Positions 1 to 13,033 of a stretch of 64,000 nt of DNA are shown here, one piece after another. Location of the stretch: assembly GCA_028673005.1 (NCBI GenBank), contig CM054116.1:33204854-33268853 (forward strand), written 5' to 3'. Origin of the DNA: Tanypteryx hageni. Its lineage: Eukaryota; Arthropoda; Insecta; Odonata; Petaluridae. Each line of letters begins with the position of its first letter. The stretch's first letter is position 1. The notes under the pieces were generated by a model, which saw only the letters and a list, made by a program, of their open reading frames with translations, had not been told where the DNA came from and did no database searches. A program made the translations under genes and the position numbers.

Positions 1-346
1 AAAGAAACCAATTAAAAATTGAAGCTGTTAAAGGAATATTATTTACTAAATATAATATGCAAATGACATGTGAAGAATTTTACAACCACATAATTAATGA
101 ACCAAAAGTTTTAGAAGAAATTTCATCTTCAAGTAAATATTAATTTCAATGAATTAGTAAATGTTTTTTTTTAAAGAATACCTATTTAATTTTTATGTCA
201 ACAAGATGTATTTTATTTTGCCACTATTTTCTGTTTTTTTAGCTTTTGCAATAAAAAAATTTATAGTCCTATTTTTGTATTCTTCCTAAAATTAATTTCT
301 TCCTCTGCTATCATAGTTTTCATAAAAAATATATAGTCACCCTATC
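1..346 (+). mobile_element. 3' end of a hAT-like DNA transposon (copy 1)
   Basis: Bases 3-140 translate without a break into 46 residues and stop at 141-143. They contain the pattern of a hAT-type transposase C-terminus (TCEEFYNHI, then SSSSKY at the end). An AT-rich tail follows, ending near 336-346 in agtcaccctat, which resembles a terminal repeat ending in ggtcaccctag. The start lies outside the window. The family call rests on the C-terminal motif alone. Confidence 0.5.
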
Positions 347-529
347 CATTCTTCAAGGCCGTTCAGTTAATTTCATAGTATAAAATTCATGGAAAAAATA
401 AGAAATTGATGAACTACTGCATAAGGAATGTGTTTTTTTGTCAAACTTTAGAATTAAGTTCTGAATTATTAAAAATTATAGTATTTATTCCTTCTATATT
501 CGGTCTTCATTGATGAACATTCAATGAAC

Positions 530-852
530 AAAAGGGAAGAAACCTGTTACAGTTTGAAGTAAATAAAGGCTTATTGTTTACTACACATAATATGAAAAAG
601 AAATGCCAAGAATTTTAAGATCAAATAACTAAAGAGCCAAAAATCTTAGAAAATATTAATTTTTTAAAAGTATTAAATGTATTTTTAAAAGCATGTTTGT
701 TTTATTTTGTCAGAAGAAATTTCTATTTTATCAATAAATCATATAACGTTCATAATTTTTTGTTAATAAAAAAGTTTAAAATGTCCTAGTTTTGTCCTCT
801 TTTTAAAAATGGGAATGTCCTAGTTTCTCTAAAAAAAATATGGTCACCCTAG
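530..852 (+). mobile_element. 3' end of the same hAT-like transposon (degenerate copy 2)
   Basis: Bases about 535-663 repeat the C-terminal coding stretch of copy 1 with several changes and an in-frame stop. An AT-rich tail ends at 841-852 in atggtcaccctag. Two copies of the same 3' end therefore lie side by side, from a partial tandem duplication or two independent insertions. The next element, a LINE fragment, begins exactly at the end of this copy. Confidence 0.5.
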
Positions 853-1960
853 CTTTAAATAATACTTTGCAAGTCGATGCTGTTTATACGGATTTTAGTA
901 AGGCTTTTGATACAGTGGACCATGGTTTATTGATTAATAAATTAGAAACTGTAGGCATCAGTGGTACTATGTTGTCTTGGCTACATAGTTATTTAGTTGG
1001 TAGACATCAATATGTTCAAGTTAAATACTTTTCTTCATATGCATTCGACGTGACATCAGGAGTCTCCCAGGGCTCCCATTTGGGGTCATTATTATTTAAT
1101 ATCTTTGTTAATGATATAGTTAATTGTTCAAAACGTAAATATACTTGCAGATGACTTAAAAATTTATAAAACGGTGCATTCCTCTAGTGATTACGATATT
1201 TTACAATTGACTGTGAATAACTTATTCAAATGGTGTACTGACAACAAAATGCAATTGAATATTTCTAAATGTAATTTCATCACCTTTCATAAATGCAAAT
1301 ATCCTGTTTTAGAACTTTATTTTATCAATGATACAGCACTTAATAGAGTTAACGAAATTAGGGATTTGGGTGTGTGTTTTGATTCTTTATTTATGTTTTC
1401 TAGCCATATTAATTCTGTTGTAAAGAAGGGATTACAAATGCTTGGATTTATTTCAAGAAAACTAGCATGCATGTTCCAAAATTTCACTTCTCTCAAGATA
1501 CTGTTCCCTGGTAAGACTCCATTTAGAATATGCTTCACCTGTGTGGTCACCATATTACCAAAGCCATTCTCACTCAATTGAGAAAGTTCAGCATACGTTT
1601 TTAAGGCTGGGTAATTTCAAACTCGGGTATTGCACATCTGACATACATTATCAACACGTTCTTTCTAGTCTCAACTTAAAAACACTACATTTCCGTCGAG
1701 AAATCTGATATTGTAACATTACTAAAAATAGTCAATTCCACTTATGACTGCTCCGATCTATTATCAGTAATTCAGTTTCGCATACCGACTTATAATACTA
1801 GATCCACTGATATATTTTTTAACAACGCCTGTACTACAAACTATATATAAAACTCACCAATAAACTCCCTTCAACGTTTAGCTAATTTGTTTTTATCTCA
1901 TAATTATTTAGACATTTTTGAAACTACTGTTAAACAAACCAAGGCAATCCCTGAGTCTAT
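853..1960 (+). pseudogene. Broken non-LTR retrotransposon reverse transcriptase
   Basis: The first reading frame (to 1154) carries RT motifs: VYTDFSKAFDTVDH holds the first catalytic Asp, and SGVSQGSHLGSLLFNIFVND is the motif before the catalytic box. A frameshift near 1140-1155 moves the ADD box into another frame. Reading resumes at about 1174-1500 with the thumb region (LNISKCNFITFH, then RDLGVCFDS). Weak coding similarity continues with more breaks to about 1960. It most resembles Jockey/CR1-group LINEs. The N-terminal part of RT and the endonuclease are missing, so the copy is dead. Confidence 0.8.
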
Positions 1961-2791
1961 GTAGTAATTGTGTTCTGGTCATATTTTATTATGTATTTTA
2001 TGCAAGTTATGAAGTAGGTATATATTTTGTATTATTTAAATTAGGTAAGTTTTACTTATGTATGTACTGTAACATTAATGAATCAGGTATGCATACTTTA
2101 TGCATTATTACGTATGTATTATACATGTACTGTTGTTCTATCTTATACTGTAATTTGGGTTATTACCCGTACAGATTTATTAAAATTTGTAAAAATATAA
2201 TTAAAATAAAATGAAAAAGAGCTCCTTATATTTTGACTCAACGGGCAGAGTCGCCCATCTTTCCGGCGCTTCTGGTCATTCCTCGTTCCAGTTTTATCAT
2301 GTTTATGTTCCGTTAATCTTTCTCTTATTTCGTGAATCCCCAGATCGGCTTTCTGAAAATCGACAATAATGACATCAAACTTCTATTTGGACTTTCTTGA
2401 TGATATTCGAATCTATAAAGAACCTTGGTTTAATTAATAACTTTTCTCAAGTAAAATGTTATGAGGTAGCCTCAATATTGCCTTAAATGTAATTAAGTTT
2501 TATGTATCTAACGATACTAACGAGAGTTAAATTCAATTTTTTACGATAGTGCTGCTATCTCCTCCGCAATCTTGAAAACGCATCTACTGAGCACCGAAAA
2601 CAGTTCTTTATATCTGTGGCATGTGTTGTTTAAAATCACGTACTCCAAGATTGTGTTTGTAATCAAACAAATATAACTTTTCTTAAGTATGAACTACAAC
2701 TGAAATTTATATATTTCATTTGTGCAATTAATCTGGTAATTAGTGATAAGAATATTTCCAAAGGTGATATTTAAATAGAAAAAGTTTTGTA
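1961..2791. other. Upstream region of the first RRM gene; nothing definite
   Basis: AT-rich sequence with a slightly GC-richer patch at 2220-2350. No TATA box at a convincing place, no coding sequence and no repeat was recognised. The promoter and 5'UTR of the gene starting at 2792 probably lie here, but no start site can be chosen. Confidence 0.3.
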
Positions 2792-5700
2792 ATGAAACAG
2801 ACAAGAAGCATGAGAAAAACTACGAAAAAGAGTAGTACAAACGTTAAAGGTAAATTAAGTTCTCCACTCATCAAAGTTGGAAATAAAGGTAAAAATTCTA
2901 CAACTATTGATAAAAAATGCCCGGAAAAAAGCGTCATTTTGACGAATGAAACCCGAAAAAGTCTTAGAAAATTAAGGAGTACAGTAGAAAATGAAATATT
3001 AAGCGACGTTTCAGAAGTCGAAATAAAGAAGAAAGGAAGAATAAAAGTGCAGAAGACGGCTGAAAGGCAAGATGTGGCATCAGACAAAAATGAGAATGAA
3101 CAGGACAAGTCTGAGGAAAAAGGAGATGATGGGAAAAAGAAAAGGAATCCGTACACCGTGTTTGTTGGAAACCTCCCATATTCGTAAGATAATATATTTT
3201 ATGATATACTGAACTTGGGTATATATTCAGCAAGATTTTAATACAATTTTATGTAAAATTTTGTCTTATCAGAAAAATTATATTTAAGACTAGAATAAGT
3301 AGAATCTGTAAACCTTTTAATTGTTCCGTTTATCTTACCATAAATTAAATTATTTACTATCTCATGAGTAACTAGAATATCTTGAATTTTATGAGCTTAA
3401 GATTTATACCTAATATTTTCACGGAATTTTCCTATTATCCTTTAGGGCCACTCCTGAAGAAGTTAGAACTCATTTTGAGAAAGCTGGAACAGTGAAAGAG
3501 GTTCGACTCCCAACGGATAAAAAAAATAACAAAAGGCGAGGTTTCGGTTACGTTCAACTGAAAGATCGATCTAGTTATGAGGTATGTGTGTTTAAAATAG
3601 TGCTATTTGACGAAATGAATTTCTCACACAATGCTGTTTATCAAATGAAATCTGTATTAATAATCCCTTATGTATTTAATAGAGAATTATCGAGCTCATT
3701 TTATGGCTTAAAAGGTTTCAAAGGAGCACTTAAAAATCAAAATTGAAAAAAGCACTTATCTCAAGCTTCTCCAGTAGCCATGACTAGTTTATGATAAGCC
3801 AGATTCGCATTTTTACTACAAAGCAGCTGTTTTCAGTGGTGATTGTAGTATTGTAGCCAAAATGTGTTTTTCGTAACCTTGTTATGGCTAGTGGAGATAC
3901 CCGAGATAAGTACTTATTTACAGTTTTTATTTTAAGTGCATATTCTTTGAACTTATCACTGATTGCCTCATGAACTTCCGCTGTAATATCTCTGTACTAT
4001 AGAAGTAATTCGCTCAATTTCTAATTTTTGTATTTAGCTGAAGACTCCTGATTTTAAACTATACAGGTGATCTCAGGTTTATGATGGTCTGTCTTTATGG
4101 TGGATGGCCACTGTGGGGATATGTAAACTTAGGTCACAACTTGTGACACCTTGATTAGCATGAAATACAATTCTTTTAACATACACTCATTGAACAGTGA
4201 CCCTCTTCATTTTTGGAGAATATATAACACAGATAAATTGTCAAATTAACCACTCCTGATTAGCTTGTGCGTATTCTAAGGCCACCACACAGAGCTACTG
4301 CTTTTAGATAGATTGTCTTTTCCTCAGGAAACATGAATGCTCCAACAAAAATTGACCTGTGGAAATATGTATGTCAGCTGCCAGAAGGTGGCATCACTGT
4401 GAACCAGTGGTGGCCAAACATTTTTTGTTGTGCCAATCTTAAATAGGAAAGGTATTGATGAGCCATAAGTAAACGTGAACCAGAATTAAAATACAATAAT
4501 GACCAAAAACTAAGCTAAAAATTGACTCTCATAAATAACACATCATATTAATTGTTATGGAAACTTTTATTTTCACACAAAGATTTAAAACTACAGTTAA
4601 TTAAATGTTTAATTTATTGGTTGATCCTTCAGTTGCTTCATTTTAATCAAATCTTCAATTTGTGGCTGCAAATTTGTAGTTTCTAATCTTAGAATATTTC
4701 TAAGGGGGTCATCAGTAAGTCAAGTACACTATTTGTTTTTTATGAGGTTAGGTAATTGCTGAAAAAGTTTGTCCAGGTACTTAAGTCGCCCCAAAATGAC
4801 ATATTTATGAGCAAAATTTCTCAATTTTGGATATTGAGAATCAGGCCGGACCACAATGTATTGATATTTTCATAGTGGAAATAAGGCAGGTCTTTGTGAA
4901 GATACTTTTAAGTAGGAGTTTGTTTTCAATTCTATGACTTCCATTTGTAAATCAGAGCCGATTAAATGCAATTTGTCATCAGGAAGAGAAAAAGGGACAG
5001 AAAACAAATTTGTCATGTTTATCATCATATATCTTTGAATCATTCATTTCATTTTCAGAATAGTCTCCTCCTTCATACTTGTTTTTATCTCCATCTTTAA
5101 AATCTTCCATTGGTACTACTTTTCCTTTCTCTTTTTTCAGTTTTATATAGTTGGCTCGTTTCTTCAAGTTTTCAAAATGATCCAGGTTTCCATTTTTTAT
5201 ATTTTTCGCAGAAAACGTCAACTTAATTTTAAATGCATCTGTTGCATTAACCATTGTAAAAAGCGTGTCTTTTCCTTGAAGTTTTGAATTTAAATTGTTC
5301 AAGTAATTAATGATGTCTATTAAAATAGCCAAATCATTTATCTAGTTTTCAAATAACTGCATTCGGTGGAGAGTTCACTTGGATCTTGCAGGTATTTTAG
5401 TATGATGGACCTTAGTTTTAAAAATTGCTCCTATAAATTCTCCAGAGAATTATTGAACTCATCTTATGGTTGAAATTGTTGTGGCTATTGGAAATATCTG
5501 AGATAAGTACTCCTTCAATTTTTTGAATTGTAAGCACTTGTTCTTTAATTTTAACTGTAGATAACAATCGAATTTTGCAATGAAGCTACAACTCACCGCT
5601 CTGTTCTAATTCTACTAATTTCCTAAACTTATGACAATTTAATGCTTCCATATGAATTATGCAATGGTATTTAAATATCAATTGCAAGTGAAAAAATTTA

Positions 5701-8700
5701 CACTGCTGCATTGGTCTTTATCTGTTCAGTAATATTTTCAGCCATTTCATCTACTCTTCTCACCACTGTGTTTCAGGAAAATGATGTTAAATTAAACTTT
5801 TCCTGTACTTTGAAATCTTTTAAGTTCCAAGCAGCTATCAGTGAGCTTTCTTTTATGATTTCTTCGCCATCTAAGTATGGCTTCCTTTTCTTTGCTAGCA
5901 ACAGTGATATTTCATATGATGCTACCACCATAAGAAAGACCATTGAGACCAAAGAGGACCTTTTATTTTTCACAAAGTTGCTTCTTTGTTTTGACCTGAC
6001 CAGATATTTCTCATTGAAAATCTTGTGATTTTGTTGAAAAGGTCTTTCCAAATGAATTTATTTGGCACACATACTGTAGGATTGCAGACTATACAAACTG
6101 GATTAGGTTTCTCAGCAAGACCTGGTACAAAAATATTGTTCCTCCCATTCAACTTTGAAATTTTGACATGGAATATCATCTTCATATCAATGTTTAGTTG
6201 ACCCAGGCTTATTTGTTAATGCATTCATATTTGTATCAGTGTGGCACTTTAGGATCGTATTTATAGTTATTCAAAATTTGGTTAAAAGTGCTGCTAATTA
6301 TTTGCCAAATAAAATATTTAATAAATGATGATCTATAAGTGTCCTTTGCTTTGATTAGGCACTAGCCTTAAATTTTCAATAATACACTTAGCAAACTGCA
6401 ACGTATCGATCACCAGATTACAAAAACCTTCAACAATAATAAGACTTAAAGAAATTAAAATATCCACTTAATAAATATTAAATTGTCACTAAAAAACTAA
6501 GCTAAAGTGTCTACTAGTATTGAAATTACCAACTAACCACATCCTTCAACAATGGCAAATCAGTCAGTACTTGTGGTGCTCACAATGTAACATCTAAACA
6601 TAGCAAGAATAAGATATTTTATAGTTTTAGCCGTCAAATGAAGCAAAAATGGAGAAATTTGGTCCATACTTACGTATTTTACTGATTGAAGAAAATAAAC
6701 CTTGCACCTTGAAAAATCGAAACTCCTTTGTCAACATCTGGGAAAATATAATCGTCTCTCGGAGTCGAATCTGAGAAACTTCTGTAGATGAAAATAGTTT
6801 TCCCTGGGTCTCCTAGTTGGCAGAATCAAAATAGCATTTACAGTATTTCTCTACGAGGTCTATATATATGGAGAAGTAGGGTAGGAGGGTTAAATGAATA
6901 ATGATAGGCAAGAGGGAGAACATACAATCAGTAATGGGATGACTTGAAAATTAAAATAGAAATTACAAAGTGAATGACAAAATTCAAACGGTTATGTATA
7001 ACAGTAATGCAAGCAAGGTTAAAAAATGGAAGCAATTAACAGAAGTTACAAAAAAGGCATTAAATTACAGAGTAAAAAGGCAATAAATTAATTAGTTAGG
7101 AAAGCAGTAAAGAGAACAATGGAGAGTGATTGGAGAAAACAAATTCATTAGTAAGTGAAACATTGTCTGTAACATCATGGATTACAGTTTCCAACTGCTC
7201 TAAGAGGTCCAGTGTGTTGCCCTTTGATTCGATGTGGAGAAACTCGGGAATGAATGAACTGGAATGGCCGTTCTCAAATAGGTGCTTGGCAAAGAGTGAT
7301 GATGCGCTTCGTAACTCAAAACAATGTTGGTGTTCCTTGATCCTCTTCTTAAAACTTCTTCCGGTCTGTCCTACGTAAATAGCATCACAATTTGCACAAG
7401 ATAGTTTATAGACACTGCTTTTTGATAAATTATTTGTGGAATCTTTAGTTTTCAGGAAAAGTTGAGCGTAAGTTAACGTGGGGAAAAGAAGGCGGGTTTG
7501 ATGACTTTAGGGAAGAGGTTGGAAAGTTTGTAGGAGAGGGGGCCTATGAAGCGGAGTCTGCGCCAGTGCTTATAAATGCAAGGAATTCCAGGAGAGGAAA
7601 TAATTTTCTCTGAAGCGATTTTTCTTTAATTTATTTGACAGGAGGCGATCTATCAGCTGGCTATTGTAGCCGTTGTTTAAGGCAATTTGTTTTACAATGT
7701 CTGGTGCCATTCTGAGACAACACTACTCCAAATATAAAATTAGAAAAAAAAATTTTGTGACCTTTTTCTGGAGTTTATTATTTTGCTTTGTTTCAAAACA
7801 TGGTGTAGATTTGACTTAAATTAAAATTAATTTTTAGGTGCATTCTGTTTTCAACATAGGCCCCTATTATAATCCATTCCAACATTTCGTGCGGGTGAGG
7901 CATGTCTACAGTTAGACCAATAGGGTGAGGGGAAGAAAATGCCAGCCAATGAGAGGTCGTAAATTTCCCTCGCCATTCAAAATTTCTTGACAAGCACTGT
8001 TGACATGATTGCTCACACTTTCCGAACATATTTCAGCAATAGCAGAAAGCATGAACATGCTTCATTATCTATCTATCTATCAGAGCATAGAACTTCATAC
8101 ATCTGCAGCTACTGTTGAACTGAGCGAAACTTGGCAACATTGCCAAGCCAAAGCGAAATAACCCAAACGCAAGTGGAATACTTCTGGTACCAGCCGCAAG
8201 ACCAGTTGACATAGATTATTAGCTTGATTTTGTGCGTCTGTCTGTATGTATGTTCATTCTCAGCTTCTACCAAACAAATTTTCATGAAGTTTGGTATTTA
8301 GGACTTATGGGAAAAGACGACAAGAAAATGACATAAATGATTCACAAAACCCAATCAGGGATGCCGCTTTACTGGAAACAAAAAAACAAACATTTCCTCA
8401 TAAAATATTAGTCAGATAAAAAAAAACTTTTAAATAAAATTTGTAGAATTAGCCAAATAAAATATTTTTTGTTCAATACATTTTTATCATAGAAGTAGGG
8501 GTTTTCAAGAAAATCGAACAAGAAAGTCATAATTAGCTTTGAATTTATTGTTAGAACCTTTCTTGCATAGCTACCTAATTGTTGTCAACAAAAACAATCT
8601 TATTAGTAGCTGCGGTTAATAATATCTGCTACAATTATGAAAATATGTTTAATTTCATTGCATGCAGCATTTTGTAAGCGAAATGAAATGGATTATCTAT

Positions 8701-9548
8701 AATGAAGAAAAGAATGTTCTTAATAATTTTCGATTATGAATTATTATAAATTTAATATTTCTCTGGTATAATTTCTGACATCATTTTGCAGTATTAGTCA
8801 TTAAAATTACACATACATTTATAAAAGCACGAACTTAGGGGGGAAAGATATTTTTAGTAGACAGAGACAGAATCGATTTGTGGTGTTTGGTTGTTTTATG
8901 GTGTGTTCATTCAAATTATATTGTTTAGTTTCAAATATTCCTGCTACTGCCAAATTGGAGAGAAGACCTACCTTTTTCATTTTAATAATTAGAGCAAAAT
9001 AAAGGCTTTTTCCTGGAGTGATCTTAGAACTAGATGTATAAATATTTTCCTTTAAATCATGAAATAACACTCGGTAACCATAGTTTTCATTATATTTTAA
9101 ATGAATAATCATATTGTATATGATATATAATCCATAGGTATTCATCCTCTGGTGTTGGTATTCCATTAAAATCTGAAGTTATTTCTCTTTGTAATACATT
9201 CAACAAGCTTATTGGAGTTGCTTTATGATTATCATTTTCAATATTTTTTTTCAGAAAGCTTTAACATTACATCATACCCATATACTTGGCCGTAAAATAA
9301 ATGTTGAGTATACGACTCAGGGTAAAAAAGGTGGTCCAAAGGAAGAGAAGATAAAGCAAAAGAACTTGAAGCTGAGAGCTCTTTCCAAGATAGGAATACT
9401 TCCATCCGCTTCAGGCAAAAAGAAAGTTAAGAAAGAGAAAATAAAGGCAAGTGATGAAGCAAAAGGTGCAGCAAAAATTCAGAAAGCTATAGGAAAAACA
9501 GACAAAGCAAAAAAATCAAAGCTGAAAAAAAGTATTCTAAATAAATGA
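2792..9548 (+). CDS. Nop6-like single-RRM nucleolar RNA-binding protein
   Basis: Three coding exons, 2792-3183, 3446-3581 and 9255-9548, join to 273 residues. All introns have GT/AG ends: donors gtaagat and gtatgtgtg, acceptors tcctttag and ttttttcag. Residues 1-118 are lysine-rich and probably disordered. One RRM spans about 121-195, with RNP2 VFVGNL at 123-128, RNP1 RGFGYVQL at 162-169, and the closing strand LGRKINVEY coded by exon 3. The tail is basic (many KK pairs), typical of nucleolar targeting. Domain layout resembles fungal Nop6 and animal one-RRM nucleolar proteins that act in small-subunit rRNA processing; that function is inferred. The start is the first ATG after a stop in this frame. 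Intron 1 is short (262 bp); intron 2 is 5.7 kb and full of transposon remnants. A paralogue with matching intron positions lies at 28077-31031. Confidence 0.88.
3746..3920. repeat. Foldback (inverted-repeat) MITE in intron 2 of the first RRM gene
   Basis: The left arm, about 3746-3784, and the right arm, about 3881-3920, are near-complementary over roughly 38 bp. Both contain cttatctc and its complement, and ctagccat or cagtagccat. A half copy of the same arm lies near 5485-5515, in the same intron. The element has no coding capacity. Its superfamily is not clear. Confidence 0.6.
4405..6185 (-). pseudogene. Decayed hAT transposase (FAM200/SCAND3-like) in an intron
   Basis: Minus-strand coding fragments lie at 6185-5970, 6051-5773 and 5332-4979. 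From N- to C-terminus they show a zinc-finger-like part (CIVCNPTV), the conserved block VVASYEISLLLAKKRKPYLD, and a central block (LNNLNSKLQGKD) found in hAT transposases of the FAM200/SCAND3/EPM2AIP1 group. Stops and frameshifts separate the pieces. Bases 4405-4425 (cagtggtggccaaaca) look like a hAT terminus. No matching right end or TSD was found. The element is antisense to the host gene. Confidence 0.75.
6590..6800 (+). repeat. Dispersed repeat, paralogous to 49095-49290
   Basis: The stretch containing aagatattttatagtttt, agccgtc, gcaccttgaaaaatcgaaa and gagtcgaatc matches 49095-49290 with moderate divergence. No coding sequence. The copy near 49 kb adjoins the Helitron-like complex. The gagtcgaatc block resembles an RNA polymerase III B box read in reverse, but no A box was found. 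Confidence 0.55.
7090..7715 (-). pseudogene. Penelope-like element: end of RT plus GIY-YIG endonuclease
   Basis: Reading the minus strand from about 7715: a block with LNNGYNSQLIDRLL, then GPLSYKLSNLF (the connector after RT), two stops, and a GIY-YIG domain with VYKLSCANCDAIYVGQTGRS and KKRIKEHQHC at about 7425-7320. The domain continues to KHLFENGHS and ends at a stop near 7095. A Cys-rich start followed by YVGQT is characteristic of Penelope-like elements (PLEs), which pair RT with this nuclease. The RT core is missing (5' truncation), and in-frame stops make the copy inactive. It sits antisense in intron 2 of the gene at 2792. Confidence 0.8.
7716..9254. other. Remainder of intron 2 of the first RRM gene
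   Basis: No coding exon was recognised. A short (ctat)n microsatellite lies at about 8065-8081. The stretch is otherwise unremarkable AT-rich DNA. The acceptor attttttttcag ends at 9254. Confidence 0.4.
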
Positions 9549-9661
9549 CCAGCATATATATGTTAAGTATGATGGCATATGTTTATGCTTCATGACATTT
9601 TTATTAGTGGTGCATGTTTGTATTGTTTGTATGATTTTAAAAAGATAGTGAACCTTATTTC

Positions 9662-9667
9662 AATAAA
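9662..9667 (+). terminator. Polyadenylation signal of the first RRM gene
   Basis: A canonical AATAAA lies 114 bases after the stop codon at 9546-9548. No competing signal lies between them. Confidence 0.7.
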
Positions 9668-9689
9668 GAATGAAAAAATTTGAACAATT

Positions 9690-11000
9690 TCATTTACTTG
9701 GGAGCTCAAGCTGATTTGTAACATCACTTGAATATTGATTGTTTTTATCAGGTTGGAAAATGCATTTGAATATTGAAATTGACCTTCAAAGGTTTAATTT
9801 ATTCATTGGGTCATAACTTATTTCCCTTGGAGTTTGAATGGAACTAAACGAAATTATGTAGCAAAACCTAAATTGTTTTTCCAAGCAGTAATCACTAAAT
9901 TATTTTATATTAGGTCAGAATAGTCCCAGGTTTACCCATTTTCTTAACTGGAAAATAAACTAATTTTTTTGACATCCTTATGTTTAAGGCCATTGTTCAT
10001 AAAACTGCAAACAAAAAATATCCTCAATTTGTTCACATGTTATTCAAGCAGAGAAAGTAAATGGTCTTTCATTTGAACTAATGCACTTTTCATGGAAGAT
10101 GTTTAGAATGGCCAGGGAGTCTTTTTCTAAAGAGAACAGGTTCTCTTTTTTGGTTAGGATCTTTATTTACTCTTTTTCAAAAAACATCCTCTCTATAACA
10201 CTTCTCATTTAAACCAATTTTTTTTCTATTTTGTTTCTTTCTATGCTAATTTTATTTCATTTTATGTATATGATTGCCGATTTCAGGTGTGACTAGTTAT
10301 GGGCACCACATCGATGAGGCAGAAAAATGACAATTTGAAAGTTTTACATTGAATCAGGCTGACCTGATGCATTAATTTTCCTTAACCTCTTTATTGGAGC
10401 ATATTAATGTAGAAGCAGATTTTAGGGTGTGGGAAATGACTCTTGTTACAAAGTAAGTGGCTTTTGTTACAAATGAAATGGCTCTTCACAACGAGGCTCG
10501 CCAATGACAGAAAAATGTTTTGAGTCTAGACGCAGCTGTTTCCCCCAGTTTGTTCTATTCATTCGATACGAGCAAGCTTTAGTTTGCCTGCACATGTCAT
10601 TTGGAATATCCGTCCAAGTTCTATTTTGAAAAACAGTTGATATTAATTTATTTTGTTATTTCATTGCCGAAGGACATGTTCTTTACTTTATTTCACCAAC
10701 CATATAAGTGAGTACTGAATTTTTCTTGATACCTAGTTAAGGGATAGCAAACATTTTCTTGCTCTATAAGCTCTAGCTTATGTTTTCTAGCTCTATAGCT
10801 CTATGCAATAATAAGCATTACAGCTCGAGTATAATATATAGGTTCAGGCCCCTTATTTGATTTCTTTAAGTTTTTCAAGTTTTTTTTCTTAGACTGTTAA
10901 ATATTTAAAGTATCAAAAGAACATTTTTTTATTTGAAAATTATTTTCGAAGAGAAGAAATGAATAAAAAATTATCTGGTGTGGAATACAAGAAAAGAAGA
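9690..11000. other. Intergenic stretch, nothing definite
   Basis: No exon, repeat with clear ends or RNA gene was seen. Short ctctatagctct runs occur near 10760-10810. The part next to 11040 is probably the 5' non-coding region of the hAT element that follows. Confidence 0.3.
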
Positions 11001-11039
11001 ATTTAATGAGGCAAACAACTAAAACCATCTAAAGGTGCA

Positions 11040-13003
11040 ATGTTACGGTTTTTTAAAACGAGTTCATCAAATAAACCGGAGCAACAAGAATCTAGCATGG
11101 GTACGAAATTTGCTAGTGCAGGTGATAGTGATAAAATGACTTCTAGTGTTTGTAACATGGATGTGGATCTTGTTGATGCTCTTAATGACACTAATGGCAT
11201 TGTTTTAGCTTCAAGCGAAACTGACATTATTTCTGGGTGTGAAAGTGCTGGTGGAAATGGTGTTAGTTTTCCGAGTGCAGAGGATGTCATTCACATTGAA
11301 AATTATATAGAAGCAGCTTTATTTATGAGTTAAATTGACCCCTTTAATTGGCCAATGCTTCTTATGCAAAAAGTTACCAACTATATAATTATTCAAGGCC
11401 CACCAGATATTATTGAAAACCATAAAGTGTATCTCAAAAATGTAAATAATAGAAGTTACTCTAATTATCACTATTATCGCACTTACTAACGGCGAGAAAG
11501 TAAGAAGGAAATGGTTAATTTACTCAAACATAAACGACAGTTTATATTGTTTCTTTTGTAAAACGTTTTGCCAAAAATCCAATAGTTTGACAAAAATGGT
11601 AATAAAAACTGGCAGAATATGTCTTTGATATTAAAAAGACATGAAAATTCTTCTGAGCATGTGAGATGCTACTCTAATTGGAGAGAAATGCTTATGAGAC
11701 TCAAAGACAATCAGACGATTGACAAAATAAACATTGAAATGTTAAAGAATGAGACTAAACATTGGAAGTTGGTTGTAGAAAGGTTACTAGCAATTGTTCA
11801 TTATCTCGCAGAAAACTGCTTACCATTTCATGGAACTAATGAACATCTTTGCACAAAAAGAAATGGAAAATTTTTAGGTTTGGTGCAGTTAATTGCAAAA
11901 TTTGATCTAATTATGCAGAACATGTAAATTGAGTACTGAATAGTAGCAATAAATGCTTAAGTTATCTGGGAAAAAGCATACAAAATGAATTAATTCAGCA
12001 AATAGCTACTGCTTTGGAGAAATTAATTATAGATAAAATTATGACTAAATACTATTCAGTTATAATGAATTAGACTCCTGATTCAAGCAGTAAAGAACAA
12101 CTGTCTTTGATTTTTAGAATTGTAGAAATAAAAATATTTTTTATGGTTCTTACATATACATGAAAGTACGGGTAAAGGTCTATGTAGATGTTTCTTAGAG
12201 GAACTTGAACATAATGGTTTAGAAATTCAAAATTGTCGAGGTCAGGGATACGACAATGGGATGAACATGAAAGGTGTACATTCAGGTTTACAGCGACAGA
12301 TACTAAACTTGAACCCATTAGCTGTCTATGTTCCATGTGGCTGTGATTCAATTAACATGGTATTAGCTGATGCTGCAAAGTCTGCAGTCGATACAGTAAC
12401 TCTGTTTAGAACAATACAATGAATATATGTTTTATTTTCTGGGTCTGTAAGCTGTTGGGAAATTTTCCTAAATCGTATTAAAAATCATCAATTAACGTTA
12501 AAACCTTTCTCAGGAACTAGATGGGAAGCACGAATAGATGCTATTAAGGTTTATCAGTATCAATATAAACATATAAGAGATGCATTGAGATCTGAGGCTT
12601 TAAGTTTAATTCGGGCCGTGGAAAGTTGGAAATTTATACTTTCCATTATTATTCGGTATAATATTCTAAATAAGATAAATATTGTGAGTAAAAGTCTTTT
12701 TCAGCCAATATAGATACCACTATCACACTGATAAATACTGTCAAAGAGTTTTTGCCGGCATATCAGGAAAATGGACTTTCAATAGCCAAATTAAAAGCAT
12801 AAACTATTGTAGATGAATTGTGTATCCCTGAAGATGAACAGAAATTTCAAGTTCCTCACCATAGACAAATAAAATCTTTTTTTGATTACTTGGTAAAAGA
12901 TGAAGTAACCAGACGATATTTTTCGCACAACTTTTTTCCTTCCGATTGTAGATGCCGCAGTTTCCTCTCTAAATTTCCGATTTCAGCAGCTATATCAGCA
13001 TAA
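11040..13003 (+). pseudogene. Decayed ZMYM1-like (TTF zinc finger) hAT transposase
   Basis: Open stretches at 11040-11333 and 11619-11927 are in one frame. The first is a Ser/Asp-rich N-terminus. Between them lies a broken TTF-type finger (LYCFFCKTF). The second carries ERLLAIVHYLAENCLPFHGT, a hallmark of ZMYM1/DUF4371 hAT transposases. Further fragments follow to about 12990 (for example TVKEFLPAYQENGLSIAKLK), with many stops. The C-terminal dimerisation region is not clearly seen. This is a dead copy, not a host ZMYM gene, since that would be free of stops. Confidence 0.75.
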
Positions 13004-13033
13004 TGTGCAAAATAAATTTATTTTCATTTTTAA

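Noticed and set aside
11040..13003. A host ZMYM1-like gene
   Set aside because: Many in-frame stops and no splice sites around the open pieces; it reads as a decayed hAT transposase.
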